A stretch of DNA of 64,000 nt from Datisca glomerata (GCA_003255025.1 QANY01004000.1:558001-622000), one strand, 5' to 3'; numbered from the stretch's first letter, positions 12,438-25,327 are shown. Translations and numbers: made by a program. The notes: generated from the sequence alone by a model not told the origin.

Positions 12438-12681
12438 TGGGTTTGTAACATTGTAGTGCCACATCGCACTATGGTGGTGTCATGAGGCACAATGTCGTGA
12501 GGCATTGTACTGCCTCACGGAACACTACATTGCCATGTGGCACTGCAATTGTGCATAATAGTAGTGGGTTCCACTGCTATTGGTAATTTTATAATTAAAT
12601 ATTATTTCGATTATCCTAAAATATCTGATACACCATTATCAAGAAAAATATATAGATATTATTTTGATGACATCAGATGAT

Positions 12682-12774
12682 GAATCAATCAATGAGTTGA
12701 ATCACAAGAATCAGTTCATCAATCAAGAATCAATCAATGAGTTAAAAATCACAAGAATCAGTTCATCAATCAAG
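12682..12774. repeat. Tandem duplication, about 46 bp, two copies
   Basis: Two adjacent copies begin GAATCAATCAATGAGTT and end CAGTTCATCAATCAA. They differ by a few bases in the middle. They lie inside LTR-like sequence. Confidence 0.8.
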
Positions 12775-13459
12775 AGTTGAGAGAAGAACATAATTCTCAA
12801 ATAGTGATTTTTCAACGATTAAGAGTTAATAAAATCTCTAAAATGATCATATTCACGTTCTTTTAGAGAATCGTCACAAAAGTAATTCTCAGTAAAATCT
12901 CTAGATATTCATGTGTGAGTACATCTAGAGACAAAAAAGTGTCTTTGTTATATTCTATGTGCTCACACACGTCTTAGTGCATTGAGGATTGACTTGAAAG
13001 ATCTTGGTGTAGATCTCGAAATCTGGTGATTGTTGAAACGATTTTGTGGGAACAGAGAATCTATTGGTTTCGCGAGGACGCTTGATTTATATTACAAGAA
13101 GCATATGATTCCCAACTTGTATGTTGTTAATTTAATATATAAATATATAATGGGTCCTGAATGATTGAAAAGAGTTTTCAATAAAAAAAATTGTTATCGT
13201 AGCGTTGCGTGATTTGGTTTTATTAAAAGATTCAATTTTTATTAAAAAATTAATTTTTAAAATGGTAACACGACACCCGCTTCCGCCACGCACGTCCCGC
13301 GACGACCATCATAGAACACCAATGACATCCTAATTTCTAGGCACGCATAATCCTAAGTTATTATTATGAAAATTAGTTGTCAACATATACATACAGAAAA
13401 TGAAATCAGAAACACTTTATCCCACCAAGGCGCCATGAAGAAGATGCTAACAAGCCTTC

Positions 13460-13905
13460 ATGTGAGGAGGAAGACGTCTAAAATTCTGAGTTCGCCTGAG
13501 TTATCAATGAGGTTGTGAAGCTTTTGAGCTCGTGAGGTTCTAGGATTTTTGGCCGACTCGACGGCCGATTGCAACAACGATGGGTATCAGCGAAAGAGAG
13601 AGTATGCTTGAAGGAGGAATAAGCCTGATCGATTTGGTGAAGGAGGGAGAGACCGGACGTGAAGGAGGAAGAAGCCCAATCGATTTGGCGAAGGAGGTAG
13701 AGAGTAAAGTACCTATATGTTGGTTTCTTGAAGGAGAAGACCAAACTATTAGGTTATTTAGGTCGTTAAACAAGGTTATTTTTATCTTTTTCTATTTCAG
13801 TTAGTGGATTATATCAATTTATGTGGTACTTTTGCAGTTACTATTACCTAAGAGTTATTTTTGCCTATTATTTCTATAAAGAGGGTTATCCATACTAAAA
13901 GCCCC
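13460..13905. repeat. Interspersed repeat Y, copy 1
   Basis: The end of this stretch (TTAGTGGATTATATCAATT at 13801, and on to the CCATACTAAAAGCC region) is similar to 29360-29465. The front part contains an internal duplication of about 47 bp around 13609-13703, with GATCGATTTGG in one copy and AATCGATTTGG in the other. Short frames on both strands here come from this duplication and are not credible genes. Confidence 0.45.
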
Positions 13906-15143
13906 TTTTTTACATTTTTAGAAAGGAAATCATTTTAGATTTTGATGGCAAGTTTATTTGATCTCGTAAAAATAGATTTCGTGAAATCTGATTTTGAACG
14001 ATCATTTTGATGTTGATTGTATACTGTGACTTTGGAATCTAATTCTAAGTAGGTTCCATATTTTTAACTAAATTTGATTTCATTGACTGTTTAGTTTGAG
14101 ATTTCTAGCAAATAACTTATATTGGAATTTCACACTTCTAATTCATTTGAAATTGACTATGAAAAATCTAATATATCCTCAAATTCTTACAGTATAGAAA
14201 TTAATAATACTCATTTTCCTTAAAATGATATTTTAGTAATGTCATATAGTTTTATTCTAATTCATTAATTTACCAACACAAACAATCATTCTTATTCAAA
14301 TAATTATTCTTGATTTTGATTTCTGATAGTTAATAAACACGTTAATTTGATTTCAAATTCTGATTTCTAACTATTTTATTCTTCATTCGACTCCTACGGA
14401 AAGCGATTCCAAACTTCATCCGAATTCCAAACGCAAGTAAACATGCCATGAAGAAAATAAAATGAAATGGTTTTATATCAAGATGATCTTATATTTGGAT
14501 GTAAATTGTTAGGGATCCCAGCAGAAGGAAAGCTCTTAAATTTATCATGATTGTCCGTTTTAACTTAAACGGCTACCATCACCTCGACACAAGCTCTTAA
14601 ATTTGTGTTTTGTCTTTTTCCTCTCTACCCATTCCCTCTTGAGTATCCCGTGTTTGGTATACTATCCATGTGATAACAAATTTTTAGCCACATGATATAT
14701 TTTTTTGTAAGATAATAACTTAACAGTAACTCTACATTACATAATTTATCAAATTTTAAATGGTCGACTACTGTAACTATAATTCATAAGTTAATATATC
14801 AAATCAATTTAAAAAATCATAAAACATCAAATTATAAATAATTATTGTATCATTTGATCATGACTAACTACTAATTCACCCTACAATTATTCATAACTTA
14901 ATGAATTGACCGACTCAGCAAGTCGTAATGATCCGAAATTTCATCCTGCGATAGATAATTATTTGTTCTAAAAACAAGAATAATGATAAGAGATGTAATC
15001 AATAATAAACGGGTCAGCCTCAAAACCACCGGTCACCACTCACTGTCACTGGGTTATCCCCAAAAGCTCATCCTTTTTCCTCCTCACGCAACCAAATCCT
15101 CCGCTTCTGCAGCCTCTTTGCTTTGCCTTGACAGTTGCATATA
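13906..15143. other. Intergenic region upstream of the lipase gene
   Basis: AT-rich sequence with no credible gene. The last 100 bases before 15144 turn C/T-rich (for example CTCATCCTTTTTCCTCCTC at 15068), as is common in plant 5' leaders. I do not see a clear TATA box at a convincing distance. Confidence 0.4.
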
Positions 15144-16400
15144 ATGGAAGCCAATCAAGCAGAGCCAACATGGCCAGAGCTCTTGGGCAGTAAGAACTGG
15201 GAAGGTCTTCTCCACCCTCTAAACCTCAGCCTCCGTGAGCTCATCATTCGCTGCGGTGACTTTTGCCAAGCCACATACGATGCCTTTAACAACGACCAAA
15301 ACTCCAAGTACTGCGGATCCAGCCGATACGGCAAGGCCTCATTCTTCGACAAAGTCATGCTTCAAAACGCATCTGATTACCAGGTTGTCTCCTTCCTCTA
15401 CGCCACTGCCCGTGTCAGTGTCCCTGAAGCTCTGCTTCTTCATTCTCAGTCCCACGAGTCGTGGGACCGTGAATCTAATTGGATCGGTTACATAGCCGTC
15501 ACCAACGATCGCGTCAGCCAAGCTCTGGGCCGACGTGAAGTTTACGTAGCGTGGCGTGGGACAACGCGGAATTACGAATGGGTTAATGTGTTGGGAGCAC
15601 AGCTAAAGTCCATCAAGCAGTTGCTCCATGGTGAATCTGATGATCAGCATGGTGGGAAAGATCAAAGCAGTAGTAGTAGTAGTAGTAGTGATGATGAAGA
15701 TGATGGGAAAGTTCCTAAAGTTATGAGAGGTTGGCTTTCAATCTACACTTCAAATGATCCGAATTCGCCATTTACCAAAGTAAGTGCAAGAGTACAGCTG
15801 ATGACAAAGCTGAAGGAGTTGAGGGAAAAATACAAGGATGAGAAACTGAGTGTTGTACTATCAGGGCACAGTCTCGGAGCCAGTTTATCGATTTTGTGCG
15901 CTTTCGACTTGGCCGAGAATGGCTTTTCTGATATACCATTTACAGCTTTTGTATTTGGATCTCCTCAGGTGGGGAATAAAGCATTCAAGGAAAGGTTGGA
16001 TAGGTCTCAAAATGTTAATGTGTTGCATATAAGGAACAAGATTGATGTCATACCCTTATACCCTGGAAATCTATTAGGGTATGTGAATACAGGAACCGAG
16101 TTAATGATTGATACAAGGAAGTCACCGAGCTTGAAGGACTCGAAGAATCCGAGTGATTGGCATAATTTGCAGGCAATGTTACATGTGGTAGCTGGGTGGA
16201 ATGGGGAGAAAGAGGAGTTTGAGCTGAAAGTGAAGAGGAGTTTGGCTTTAGTGAACAAATCTTGTGAATTTCTCAAGGACGAGTGTCACATACCAGGGGC
16301 ATGGTGGGTGGAGAAGAACAAGGGGATGGTGCTTGACGATGATGGTGAATGGGTGTTGGCTTCTCCAGCTGAGGAAGACCTTCCTGTCCCAGACTATTGA
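15144..16400 (+). CDS. Phospholipase A1-II type class 3 lipase
   Basis: The single-exon gene encodes 418 residues. I chose the ATG at 15144 (MEANQAEPTWPELLG), because the frame is open further upstream only through a TTG. The protein has the lipase nucleophile elbow GHSLGAS with Ser243, a likely catalytic Asp301 in NKIDVIP, and a His in SDWHNLQAMLH (His340 or His347). The start matches plant DAD1-like PLA1-II proteins, which cleave the sn-1 acyl chain of glycerolipids. This class lacks a plastid transit peptide, and none is seen, so a cytosolic enzyme is likely. An acidic Ser/Asp run at about residues 176-190 is coded by an AGT triplet repeat and is probably a surface loop. The C-terminal part (GAWWVEKNKGMVLDDDGEW) is typical of the family. 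No breaks. Confidence 0.93.
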   Translation: MEANQAEPTWPELLGSKNWEGLLHPLNLSLRELIIRCGDFCQATYDAFNNDQNSKYCGSSRYGKASFFDKVMLQNASDYQVVSFLYATARVSVPEALLLHSQSHESWDRESNWIGYIAVTNDRVSQALGRREVYVAWRGTTRNYEWVNVLGAQLKSIKQLLHGESDDQHGGKDQSSSSSSSSDDEDDGKVPKVMRGWLSIYTSNDPNSPFTKVSARVQLMTKLKELREKYKDEKLSVVLSGHSLGASLSILCAFDLAENGFSDIPFTAFVFGSPQVGNKAFKERLDRSQNVNVLHIRNKIDVIPLYPGNLLGYVNTGTELMIDTRKSPSLKDSKNPSDWHNLQAMLHVVAGWNGEKEEFELKVKRSLALVNKSCEFLKDECHIPGAWWVEKNKGMVLDDDGEWVLASPAEEDLPVPDY

Positions 16401-17060
16401 CAGCTATATGCCTGCAAGCTGCGTAACTATGATAGAAAGTGTTGTCTGGTCGGTGTATCTTGTTGATGTCTACTATTCCTTTTCCTTATTTCAAACACCA
16501 CTTGCGTCTTTGAATATCCAGCGAAATATACGTTTTGACTTTCTTGGATTTACTCAAATTCGTGCGTTTTTCATACTAATGCTTCCAAACTCGAGATGAC
16601 CTCTCTGTAAACCTACTGAGAAATTATCTTCAAGGAGTATCTCTTGGGGGAAGGCATTTAACTCTATATCATAATATGTGGGATCATTTCCATTAACGTT
16701 CATCTCTTTGAATATAGCTCTAGGTTAGAACACTATAACCGGGTCTTTTGAATGCGTCGTTAGCACTAACTCGATAGAATTATTAAGGGAACGTGATTCC
16801 ACACCACTCACCAAATCAGTACATAGAAGCACTGTTGCGTCCAGAATTATGATGCAAATCAGGGGCAGGAGTAAGAGTAACACTGAAAAACATAGATCTT
16901 TGTAGTTTCCAATTATAATCTTAACAGCAGAGCAACTGCAAAGATATTCTTACAGAGACACAGCGGTCATGCTGCATATTACTGTACGTATTGAGCAAGG
17001 GAGGATAAATACACGTTCTGGATGTAGTGCCACAGATTCATCTTTACTTTCAGGGCATCA
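16401..17060. other. Convergent intergenic region
   Basis: This holds the 3' ends of the lipase gene (+) and the MBF1 gene (-), which point at each other. No separate gene is supported. Confidence 0.5.
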
Positions 17061-17219
17061 CTACTTCTTCCCACGCAGTTTCACCCCAAGAGCTCTCTCA
17101 AGCTTAGTAATTATCTGTTGATTTGGAATTGCTTTTCCAGACTCATACTCCTGGATAATTTGAGGCTTCTCGTTGATCACCTTAAAATATTCCAGATAGT
17201 CAGTATATAGTTGCATGAT

Positions 17220-17278
<59 letters not shown>

Positions 17279-19894
17279 CTTGAGCAAGCTGAGACTGAGT
17301 AAGCTTCTTATCCATTCGGGCTTGCATAATGGCTTTCTTCAGCTCAGTTGGTACACGGTCATCTGTACCCCAAGTGAGAAATAAGGACAAATCAACTTCA
17401 GGTGCAAGTTGACATAATTATTTAATGCATTCAACCTGAATGAATAAAGCTAACCACATAATACGCGAAATGTTATTTTTAAATGATTGGTGGTCATGAA
17501 TAGAAGAAATTAAACAGAACAAGTAGTTTAGAGGAAAGGGAATTAGATAGTCTTAACACATAAATGTGCATATACTTTCTCTGAACTCGACCTACTTAAC
17601 AACAAGGCAACATAATTACTAAGCATTCAGCTAGCAAAGAAGCATGCCATACCCATGAACTATTTTATCACAGAGAAGGGACCGAGGTGTCTAACAAAGC
17701 AATGATGATAAGGAATCCACGACATCAACAAATAGTTTCCACTTTCACAGTTTCTTTCCATTATTATCCGTATGCAGAGTACAAGCAATCATTCCCTTTC
17801 TTCAATTCCATTCTTAGTTCAACTGGACAAGAAAAAGATCATGGGGTTACCATGAGCTGAGAAATTTTGACTCGCAGCTCGGAGTTTAATCACGAGAAGA
17901 AGGTATGTCATAAGTGAATGTAGTTTTAGCAAGCAAACATATGACTGGAACAGTGTACATTTGTTCGTGTTAGAAAAAGTAAAGTTTCAAACAGTGAATG
18001 AAAAGAAAAGGTCCAACATTCCTGCAATAAGAAACTGTTGAACTATTATTCTACGCGGCCACAAACAATAAGTTGACTGCGCTACAGCAAAAGTGAATCA
18101 TACATTAGCCAATCACACATTTTTATAACATTTGTACTGTTCCAGAACTACATCCTATCTTCAACACACAGAATGTAAACCAAAAAAAATACTCACGAGC
18201 AAGGTTCTCAGTCTCCTCATCCAGCTTCCTTGTATTTAAAGTTGTGCTGCTAGAGGCAGCTTTATTCGTACCAGCAGTAGCTGCAAATTAAATTGAAGTT
18301 TAAGAATTGGAAAAGAAGATATATCTACACATATTACATGATGTACGTTCATACAAGCTAAAAGAATTTTAAAGCGCTAGTGTAAAGAGTTGTAGAGTAG
18401 AATAACCCACACGCCACATCTGCTAAGGCCAGAGGAAGCAAGAAAAGTTTGGAAAGTAATAATTTTTACTCAAAAAGGCAAAGCTGGACGAGCAAAAAAC
18501 TTATCAGTAAATATTGTATTTGTAACACTTTATGGTCTGCGTCCATATTAGCTTAGGAGAATATTATGATTTAAACCAGACGAATCTGTCATCTGGATAT
18601 GACTTGACTTATAAAGTAATATGTAGAGATTTTATATCATTTTCTTGTTATTGAGGAAACGTTTTACCACAGATAAACGTGACCAAGAATCCAAATAAAA
18701 TATCCTGAACAGAAACAAAAGCAGGCGGCCTTAGTCCTGGGGAGGAGAACTGGAGAGAAAAACCAGGATTGCACCAAAATGAAATCTCTTTGATTACAAA
18801 GGCTTTGATCCCAAAAGAAGATATTCTTATTCCAATAAAAGTGGGAAGCCTTCTACCTGTTCAATCATTTCAGTGTACTTTTCAACCTAACTGGGTACTC
18901 CACAAAGGACTTGACCTGCCGAGATCCAAAAGATCTTTTTCCTAAAATTCTGCCCTACTATTAACTAGGATCAGAAAAGGCATTCGTAAATAATTAAATT
19001 AAAAGATCCATTTTATATATCACAATGACCCGCGTCAAAGGAAAACTGGGAGATTATATAATAAATAGTTATAACAAATGATGACTGAAATGGAACCATG
19101 AAATATATCTGCATGACACCCCAAACAATGCATATTATACTCTTCAAAGTTCAGCAATGAGTAATGCTGCAGAATAATAATGCACGAGAAATAATTTTAT
19201 TACACATAACAATTACAATAAACTTGAGTCAACAATGAAGAGATAACTAACTAGTCTAACTACTAAGTGTGGATTCTGGAAGTTAAAAAGATAATAACTA
19301 GAACAAGAAAACCATTTAACAGCTACAACTATTGATTTAAAAATGTTATCACTTTAACAAATTGAATCGAACCCTTCATCATAAAAATTGTTACCTGAGA
19401 TAATTTTCCAAAGCAATATTTGGCAAAGAACGTATCAATGACTCTAAACCATAGCAGGATTGAGTAGAGCATAGCTAATGTATTACAAATAATCACGCTA
19501 GTCACTATCTACCGCCACATCAAGAAAACAGTAAGATGCAAAAGACTAATTGCATAGTTGAGCTAACTACGATATCAATATTCAGAGTACAGTATAATCC
19601 AAAGATCCAATTTATATAGCTGAAACATAACTAATAAACCCACTTGTTTTAATCCGCCTAAAGAAACCGAACGACAAAACAGATATAGTAACTCTTTATA
19701 TTTCGAAGAAAAAAATTCGAAAGGGAAGCAAGTAGATGTCAAAGATACAAACACTTCTTGATGGTTTCTATCTCGGCGCCAGCACGCCGAGCAGCGTTGA
19801 CAGCTTTTTCGTCCTTCTTAGCGGCTGCGTTAGGTGCCCTCTTCCTTATAACAACCGGTTCCCAGTCCTGAGAGATCGGTCCGACTCCCGCCAT
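17061..19894 (-). CDS. MBF1: Multiprotein bridging factor 1 (MBF1a/b type)
   Basis: Four exons on the minus strand: 19894-19753, 18280-18197, 17362-17280 and 17180-17061, all with GT/AG introns, joining to 142 residues, the usual length of plant MBF1a/b. The N-terminal MBF1 domain starts [18 protein letters not shown]; the C-terminal Cro/C1-type helix-turn-helix covers about residues 85-138 ([23 protein letters not shown]) and the protein ends KLRGKK. MBF1 is a transcription co-activator that bridges TBP and gene-specific factors, often bZIP proteins, in the nucleus. Intron lengths are 1472, 834 and 99 bp; the shortest carries a (GA)26 run. Exon phases agree throughout and no stops occur. I am sure of the family; which paralogue cannot be told. 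Confidence 0.95.
17223..17274. repeat. (GA)26 microsatellite in MBF1 intron 3
   Basis: A pure 52-bp GA run (CT in the gene's sense) begins just three bases after the donor GT of a 99-bp intron, so it fills half of the intron. The acceptor side (TATTTTAAG) has a weak pyrimidine tract. Confidence 0.95.
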
Positions 19895-22800
19895 TTCTGT
19901 TATTCGCGCTCTCTTTCTCTCTGCTATCTGTTTCTCGTCGCCTAGGGCTCGCCACGAAACGAAGATGACACAAATGAGTATCAGGTCTGCAGCAGAGGTC
20001 TACTTCGAATGGTCCATATATTTTATTTTTTAATACTTAATTAATTAAATAATGCTAATTATTAATATGATCAACTTTGGATCTCATAAAAAGATTTAAT
20101 AAAAATCAGAACAGTGACCGGACCGGAACCACGTAATGGTTTACCGGGTAACCGGCGAGAAAAATTCCTTCCATGGAGTTTGGGCTCTATTTTACTATTT
20201 TTATTTTAAGTAATTATATCAAATACACGAATTTTAAAAGTTATTTTAAGAAATTGTAATTTTTTTTAACTTTTAAGTAAATAGATAAAATTTTTGCCAC
20301 CTCATCAATCATTGTTTGATGAAATTGTGATGAGATAATTTTACCCTTATTTTTTTATAAATTTTGAATATAATTTTGCATGAGTTTTTTATTAATTAAA
20401 ACACTGGTAATTAATTATTCAAATTTGAATTTCATTTTGCTTAATTTTTTTATTAAGTAGATAATTGGGGTAATTAATGATTGAATCTCTTTCTTTAATT
20501 TCAGTAAAAATCTGTTAAGGCAATATTTTATCAAATTAATGATATCATCAATACCTACTATTAAGCAAATTTCAAAGAAAATTTTGATTGGCTCCATTGT
20601 TGATTTCTTCATTAGATATTCAAGCATGGAAGGTTTATTTTTAATGAGTTATCATCGTATTATTCATCATTCTTCTTCATCGATTAATCTATTTTTCATG
20701 TGATTTACTTTTGATATTTTTAATTGGACATAGTTGCTTCAATTTATTGTTAATAGATGGTTTTCAATTATTTTTTAGCGAGATACCAAAATACATCATA
20801 GATAATTTTATAGTATATCAACGATTGAAAGTGTAGTATATATCAATTAATTATTGAAGTAACTGAGCGATTTGATTAGTTGAAAAGAAAATGGTTTACT
20901 CAAGTCTTTTTTTTAATAGTTGATTGGTGTGAAGTGAATTGAGCGATTTTCAAGGAATATATTGAGCGGGATTGAAGTGATTTTAAATTATTTCGGTGGT
21001 TTTGGTTGACCGGTTATGGTGTTTTAATTTTAAAATTTTTTAACATTAATTATTAAAATATCTGAAAATCCTCCAAACACACTATATTTAAATTAGAGTC
21101 ATTTTAGTCTAAAATTATTGACATATAAGGAAACCTGCTATTTACCTAAAATTATTTAAAAAAATGTCATTTCTTAAAATAGCCCCTTAAGTTGACTATT
21201 CTATAAAAATTTCCGTTTATTTTTTAGTGCACGTGATATAATATTTTAGTATTTAAACTATTTATTTTGTTGTACATTTAAAATTGGGAAAATTAAGTAT
21301 TTAACCTAGTTTAAGTATTACTTTTGTTTAATGTCTTTTTTTGATACTTTGCATATATAACCGAAATTGTAGAGAGAAAAATTAGGTAGTTAAGATTCTC
21401 TTTGTTGTTTTACTTTTATTCCCTTATTATAACTGATTTTTTGTTTTAAGTTTTTCTTCCTTCTTCTTTGTGTCTTTCTTCGCAGCTTCTTCGTGTTTTT
21501 CTTCCTTTATACGTTAATGGTATAACAAATTTTAAGCTTCTGATTTCAGTTTTTAATCTTCTTCTCCAATTCGTTATTCCTTCATATCTATAACATAATA
21601 ACATGATATTTTTTGTTGATTTGGTTTTGTCTCGCGGCCAAAATTATTTGATTTAGATTTCTCTTTCACAACATTTTGTTGCAAAATTGTTAATGAGTAT
21701 GAGTTTGAATGTCATATCTAATTTTAGATTTTAGGGATTTTAAATTTCATTTACGTTTTCTGTAATTTTCCATTATAGATAGTGATAGGAGTATAAATTT
21801 TCATTTTCTGCAGAGTATACAATAATATACCATATAGCAAATCTTAAGTACGAGAAATCTGCAGAATATAGAAAATACGTTGGGTTTCAGAAAATAGAGT
21901 AACATAGAGGGACAAATTGCTAACTCGAAAAATAGGTATATCAAGCCAGTTTCATGAAAAAAAAACTCAAATAAACTCATAAAAAACTCACAACAATCAC
22001 AAATCTCTGAAAAATCAAAAAAATCAAGGATGAGCTTCAGAGTAAGTCTAAATCGCAAGCACAAAACTTTAACTATAATATAATGTTATATAAGAAAATA
22101 AAAATTGAAATTTCAACTACAATCGTGATTTTTCCTGAACATTGCGTTGTTAGATGTAGATTCACGTCAATTTGATGCGATTTAGTTTTGTGATGGAGTT
22201 CAAAGATTTTCTCTTAGATTTTGAAACGTCACCTGGGAGCTAGGGTTAGGGTTTACGTTTCTTCAAGATATTTTCGCAACTAATGTCGTGGAGTTCCTTT
22301 GTCCTTCTTTTATTAGAAGGGGTAGATTCGTCTTATCATTAAATCTGTTAGGATTTATTAATGGATCACTTTATATTTTCGGCCGTTTGTGCAAAATGAT
22401 AAATATTGGGCTACTTTCTTCTTTATTTTACTACAATGACCTAGTTCCCTAATTGAGCCTTTAAAATTATATATAGTGAGAAAATATTAAAATGGTGGTA
22501 AGTTTGTGAAATTTTTCCAAACTAAATTTGTGAAATTCAACTTATTATTTTATTTACCTAAAAGTATTAAAGTATAAATGATAACAAAAATAAAACATTA
22601 TTATTTTGCAATTAAAGCAAATACAGAAATAGAAAAAAAAAAGTCATAGTTAAAATTTCGTTTGTCTAAAATAAACACATGAAATTAAACAATCTCTTTG
22701 TTCATTATTTATTATTTTTTCATTGAATTTTATTAAGCAAACCGGTTAAAAATATTTAAGCAAACCGGTTAAAATATTAAATGGCAGTGTTAGACTAGTT

Positions 22801-23926
22801 AAATTATAGTTTAAATAAAATTAAGAGCAATATGATTTTCATCTCATATGACTCTTTATGTATTATATATGTTATAAATTAAATGCAAAACACCTAAGAT
22901 TGTGTCTTTCATTTGTAAAGCATCTAAAGTTTAAAGTCACTTCTAGAGTCTCTAAATTTGATAAATAGATTACATCACTAATTTGGTTAGTTCAATTTTA
23001 GTTTAATGTAAAAGGCAAGGTAATCGATTGATTGTTTGGATTTTTTTTTAACAAAACAACATGATTTTATATTAAAATAAGATTGTTAAATGAATTTTTT
23101 CAATATTTTTTTAGTAACTATCTAACGTCAAAATAAGAATGTCAATGCGGCGGGCAGGACGGACAGCCTCCCCCACCCACTCCCTAACTTTATATGTTCA
23201 CTTTATCCCGTCTCATTCCTAAGATGACACATACAGGGTGGAAAATTCTCATTAAGAGTGGGTCAGACACGGGTATTCCATCCCTTCATTTAATACTAAA
23301 TTATATGCAAAACTGTTCATGGTAGTGTGGCACAAGTGAAGAAGACGATAATAAATGAAGAGATAATGATGATTGTAAAAGCAATGTAAGTGATTTGGGA
23401 GAGAAAAATATTGGAGTTATCTTCTTTGTAGTTATGTTAGCTAGTCTAGTGAGGAGAATTTTTTTTCAAACAAAATAGCGTTAGCGTATAGGGTTGGGAG
23501 ATAGGATTATAATTTTTAATATAACAAAATGTATTTTAAAATATACAGAGAAAAAAAAAACAAATGGAGCGTACTCCACTGGCCACCAATCTATTCACAA
23601 AAAGGAAAATTGTAATAGATGACTCTTTTTATTAAATAATATGCAATAATGACTCTTAATTTATATAGATGCAAAAATGATCATATTTAAGTTTAAAATT
23701 TTTTTTCTTTTTTTAGCTTACTATTTTACCCTTTTTAAAATTGTTGAAAAAAAAAAACCACTTTCCTAATTTGCCTAAGATTCTGAGTTTTCTACCCCGC
23801 CAAGCAAAGGGCTTCTGGATAAGTGCTTAAGGAGGAATCCGAGAGAGAGATAGACTATTAAGGAAAAGGAAAATTTAACGGATGATGAGTAATATATTGT
23901 AAGATTGTATGTGTTTTCACTTTCAG
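19895..23926. other. AT-rich intergenic region
   Basis: About 4 kb with no supported gene. 19895-20000 is the MBF1 leader and promoter side. A doubled CAAACCGGTTAAA motif occurs at 22738 and 22762, a telomere-like CTAGGGTTAGGGTTTA lies near 22241, and a G/C-rich patch at 23135-23290 may be an old transposon trace. Small frames here do not resemble proteins. Confidence 0.5.
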
Positions 23927-24470
23927 GGTATTTGTTTTCGTCCTATATATTGGCGACCGTGGAGAAGTACAGTAATGACATGGCAGAGAATGTGATTGAG
24001 AAGGCGGAGAGGATGTACAGCAAAGAGCTCGAAGATGTGAGTCTTTTTGTTATTTCTTTTTATTGTTAAGGTTAATTGGTCTTTGTGGAAGGAATTAATA
24101 ATTCTAAAGAATTGTACATTCACGTGTGGGTGTGGGGTTCAGGTTAAGGTGGAGACGAGAGTATAAAATGGAGATCCAAGGGATGTCATATGCCAGATGC
24201 CCGATAAATTGGGTGCTGATGTTTTGGTGATGGGAAGCCATGGTTACGGTCCCATCAAAAGGCAGGTCTCATTGTAGTCTACATATTGCCTTGAGTGCCA
24301 TAATAGAAATGTATAACAATTTCAATGGACATTATGTGTAATAATGTTGTAATTAAATAGCGGCAATGATAAATATGAAAATGCAGGGTTTTTTCTGTGG
24401 AAGTGTGAGCAACCACTGTGCGCAAAATGCCAAGTGTCCTATCTGCAGCATACTCTTACTATATCTTTTA
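23927..24470 (+). pseudogene. Universal stress protein fragment
   Basis: Three exon-like blocks are recognisable: 23927-24036 (YLFSSYILATVEKYSND...), 24143-24265 (VKVETRV, stop, NGDPRDV, then GADVLVMGSHGYGPIKR), and about 24388-24460 (GSVSNHCAQNAKCP). The MGSHGYG and GSVSNHC motifs form the nucleotide-binding loop of UspA-type proteins. The first half of the gene, with the start codon and the ATP-binding Asp, is missing. A TAA replaces a Glu codon in block 2, and the usual CPVLIVK ending is replaced by unrelated residues. GT/AG borders flank the first intron. It is a truncated pseudogene; a 3-kb solo LTR sits directly downstream. Confidence 0.85.
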
Positions 24471-24580
24471 TTTTTTTAATAAAAAATATGTCTCGCTAAA
24501 TAATATGTTTAAGATTCGTAAACATTTGTTTAACCTGTTGAGTCTGGAGATGCGGTGTACTTTGCTGCATATTTACTGCC

Positions 24581-24585
24581 TTTTA
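24581..24585. repeat. Target-site duplication, left (TTTTA)
   Basis: Five bases identical to 27682-27686 flank the solo LTR. Confidence 0.85.
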
Positions 24586-25327
24586 TGTAACGCTTCGATC
24601 CCCGGGGGTTAAACATACATGTAATTTCACAATTTTGAAATCCCCAATTCGAAAAAAACCTTAATTTTGAGAAAATTCTCAAATTGAAATTCTTAATTTA
24701 CTCATGATAGAAAAACATTGACCTTAAATAGTGGAAGCATTAACTTATCCATGATCAGAATCTTAAGCATTAAATAGAGGAGCGATAAAGTGTCTTAAAT
24801 GCATAATTAATAAAACCTCAAAAAATTGAAATAAAGTCATAACTTGAAATCCATAATTCATGAAACTTTCACTAATCATAATTCGTAGGAAAAACATAAC
24901 GTAAAATAAACTACTGAGTTAAACAGAAAACGTGTTCCCAAGTTTTAAATCAATTCATAAACTGAAAACATAAATTCATTTAATTCAACTGGTTATGACA
25001 GTCTCTCACTCATGTTGCTCGCCATCGCCATTTATATCACAAACAGCTGTGGGGTGATGAGTATTTTAAAATACCCAAGCAAACTCACATAATAACATGC
25101 ATCCACATGTCATAAATGCAATCATGACATAACATAACTGAACTTGACATATATCATAAATGAAATAAAGTAACGTACTTGATCATGACATGGCTTAACA
25201 TAGCATGCAGATACGTGTCTCAAACAGAATCATATAACAAACTTATTCATATCTTGTCCTGGCATATCCCCTAGTTAACAACCTAATCAGAACTGATCGC
25301 ACGTCAACTGAAACACATCATGACGAT

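Larger units (their letters stand above)
11489..13280 (+). mobile_element. Putative LTR-derived sequence
   Basis: From the right arm of the inverted repeat onward the DNA has the composition of a copia LTR: AT-rich, no frames, a run of short repeats, and a 3' part (about 12940-13270) resembling the R-U5 region of plant copia LTRs. I cannot fix TG...CA ends, a primer site or a target duplication, so this stays a putative solo or truncated LTR. It contains the palindrome at 12408 and the tandem repeat at 12682. Confidence 0.35.

Noticed and set aside
15155..16276. Frames antisense to or overlapping the lipase gene
   Set aside because: Shadows of the intact lipase frame with no domain of their own.
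20415..20627. 70-codon minus-strand frame, Lys/Ile-rich
   Set aside because: Composition follows the AT-rich DNA; no domain or splice support.
22238..22260. Telomere-like AGGGTTAGGGTTTA
   Set aside because: Only about two units; such short motifs are common in plant DNA and no gene start follows.
23135..23290. G/C-rich patch starting AATGTCAATGCGGCGGGC
   Set aside because: Resembles decayed hAT ends, but neither terminal repeats nor a target duplication can be shown.
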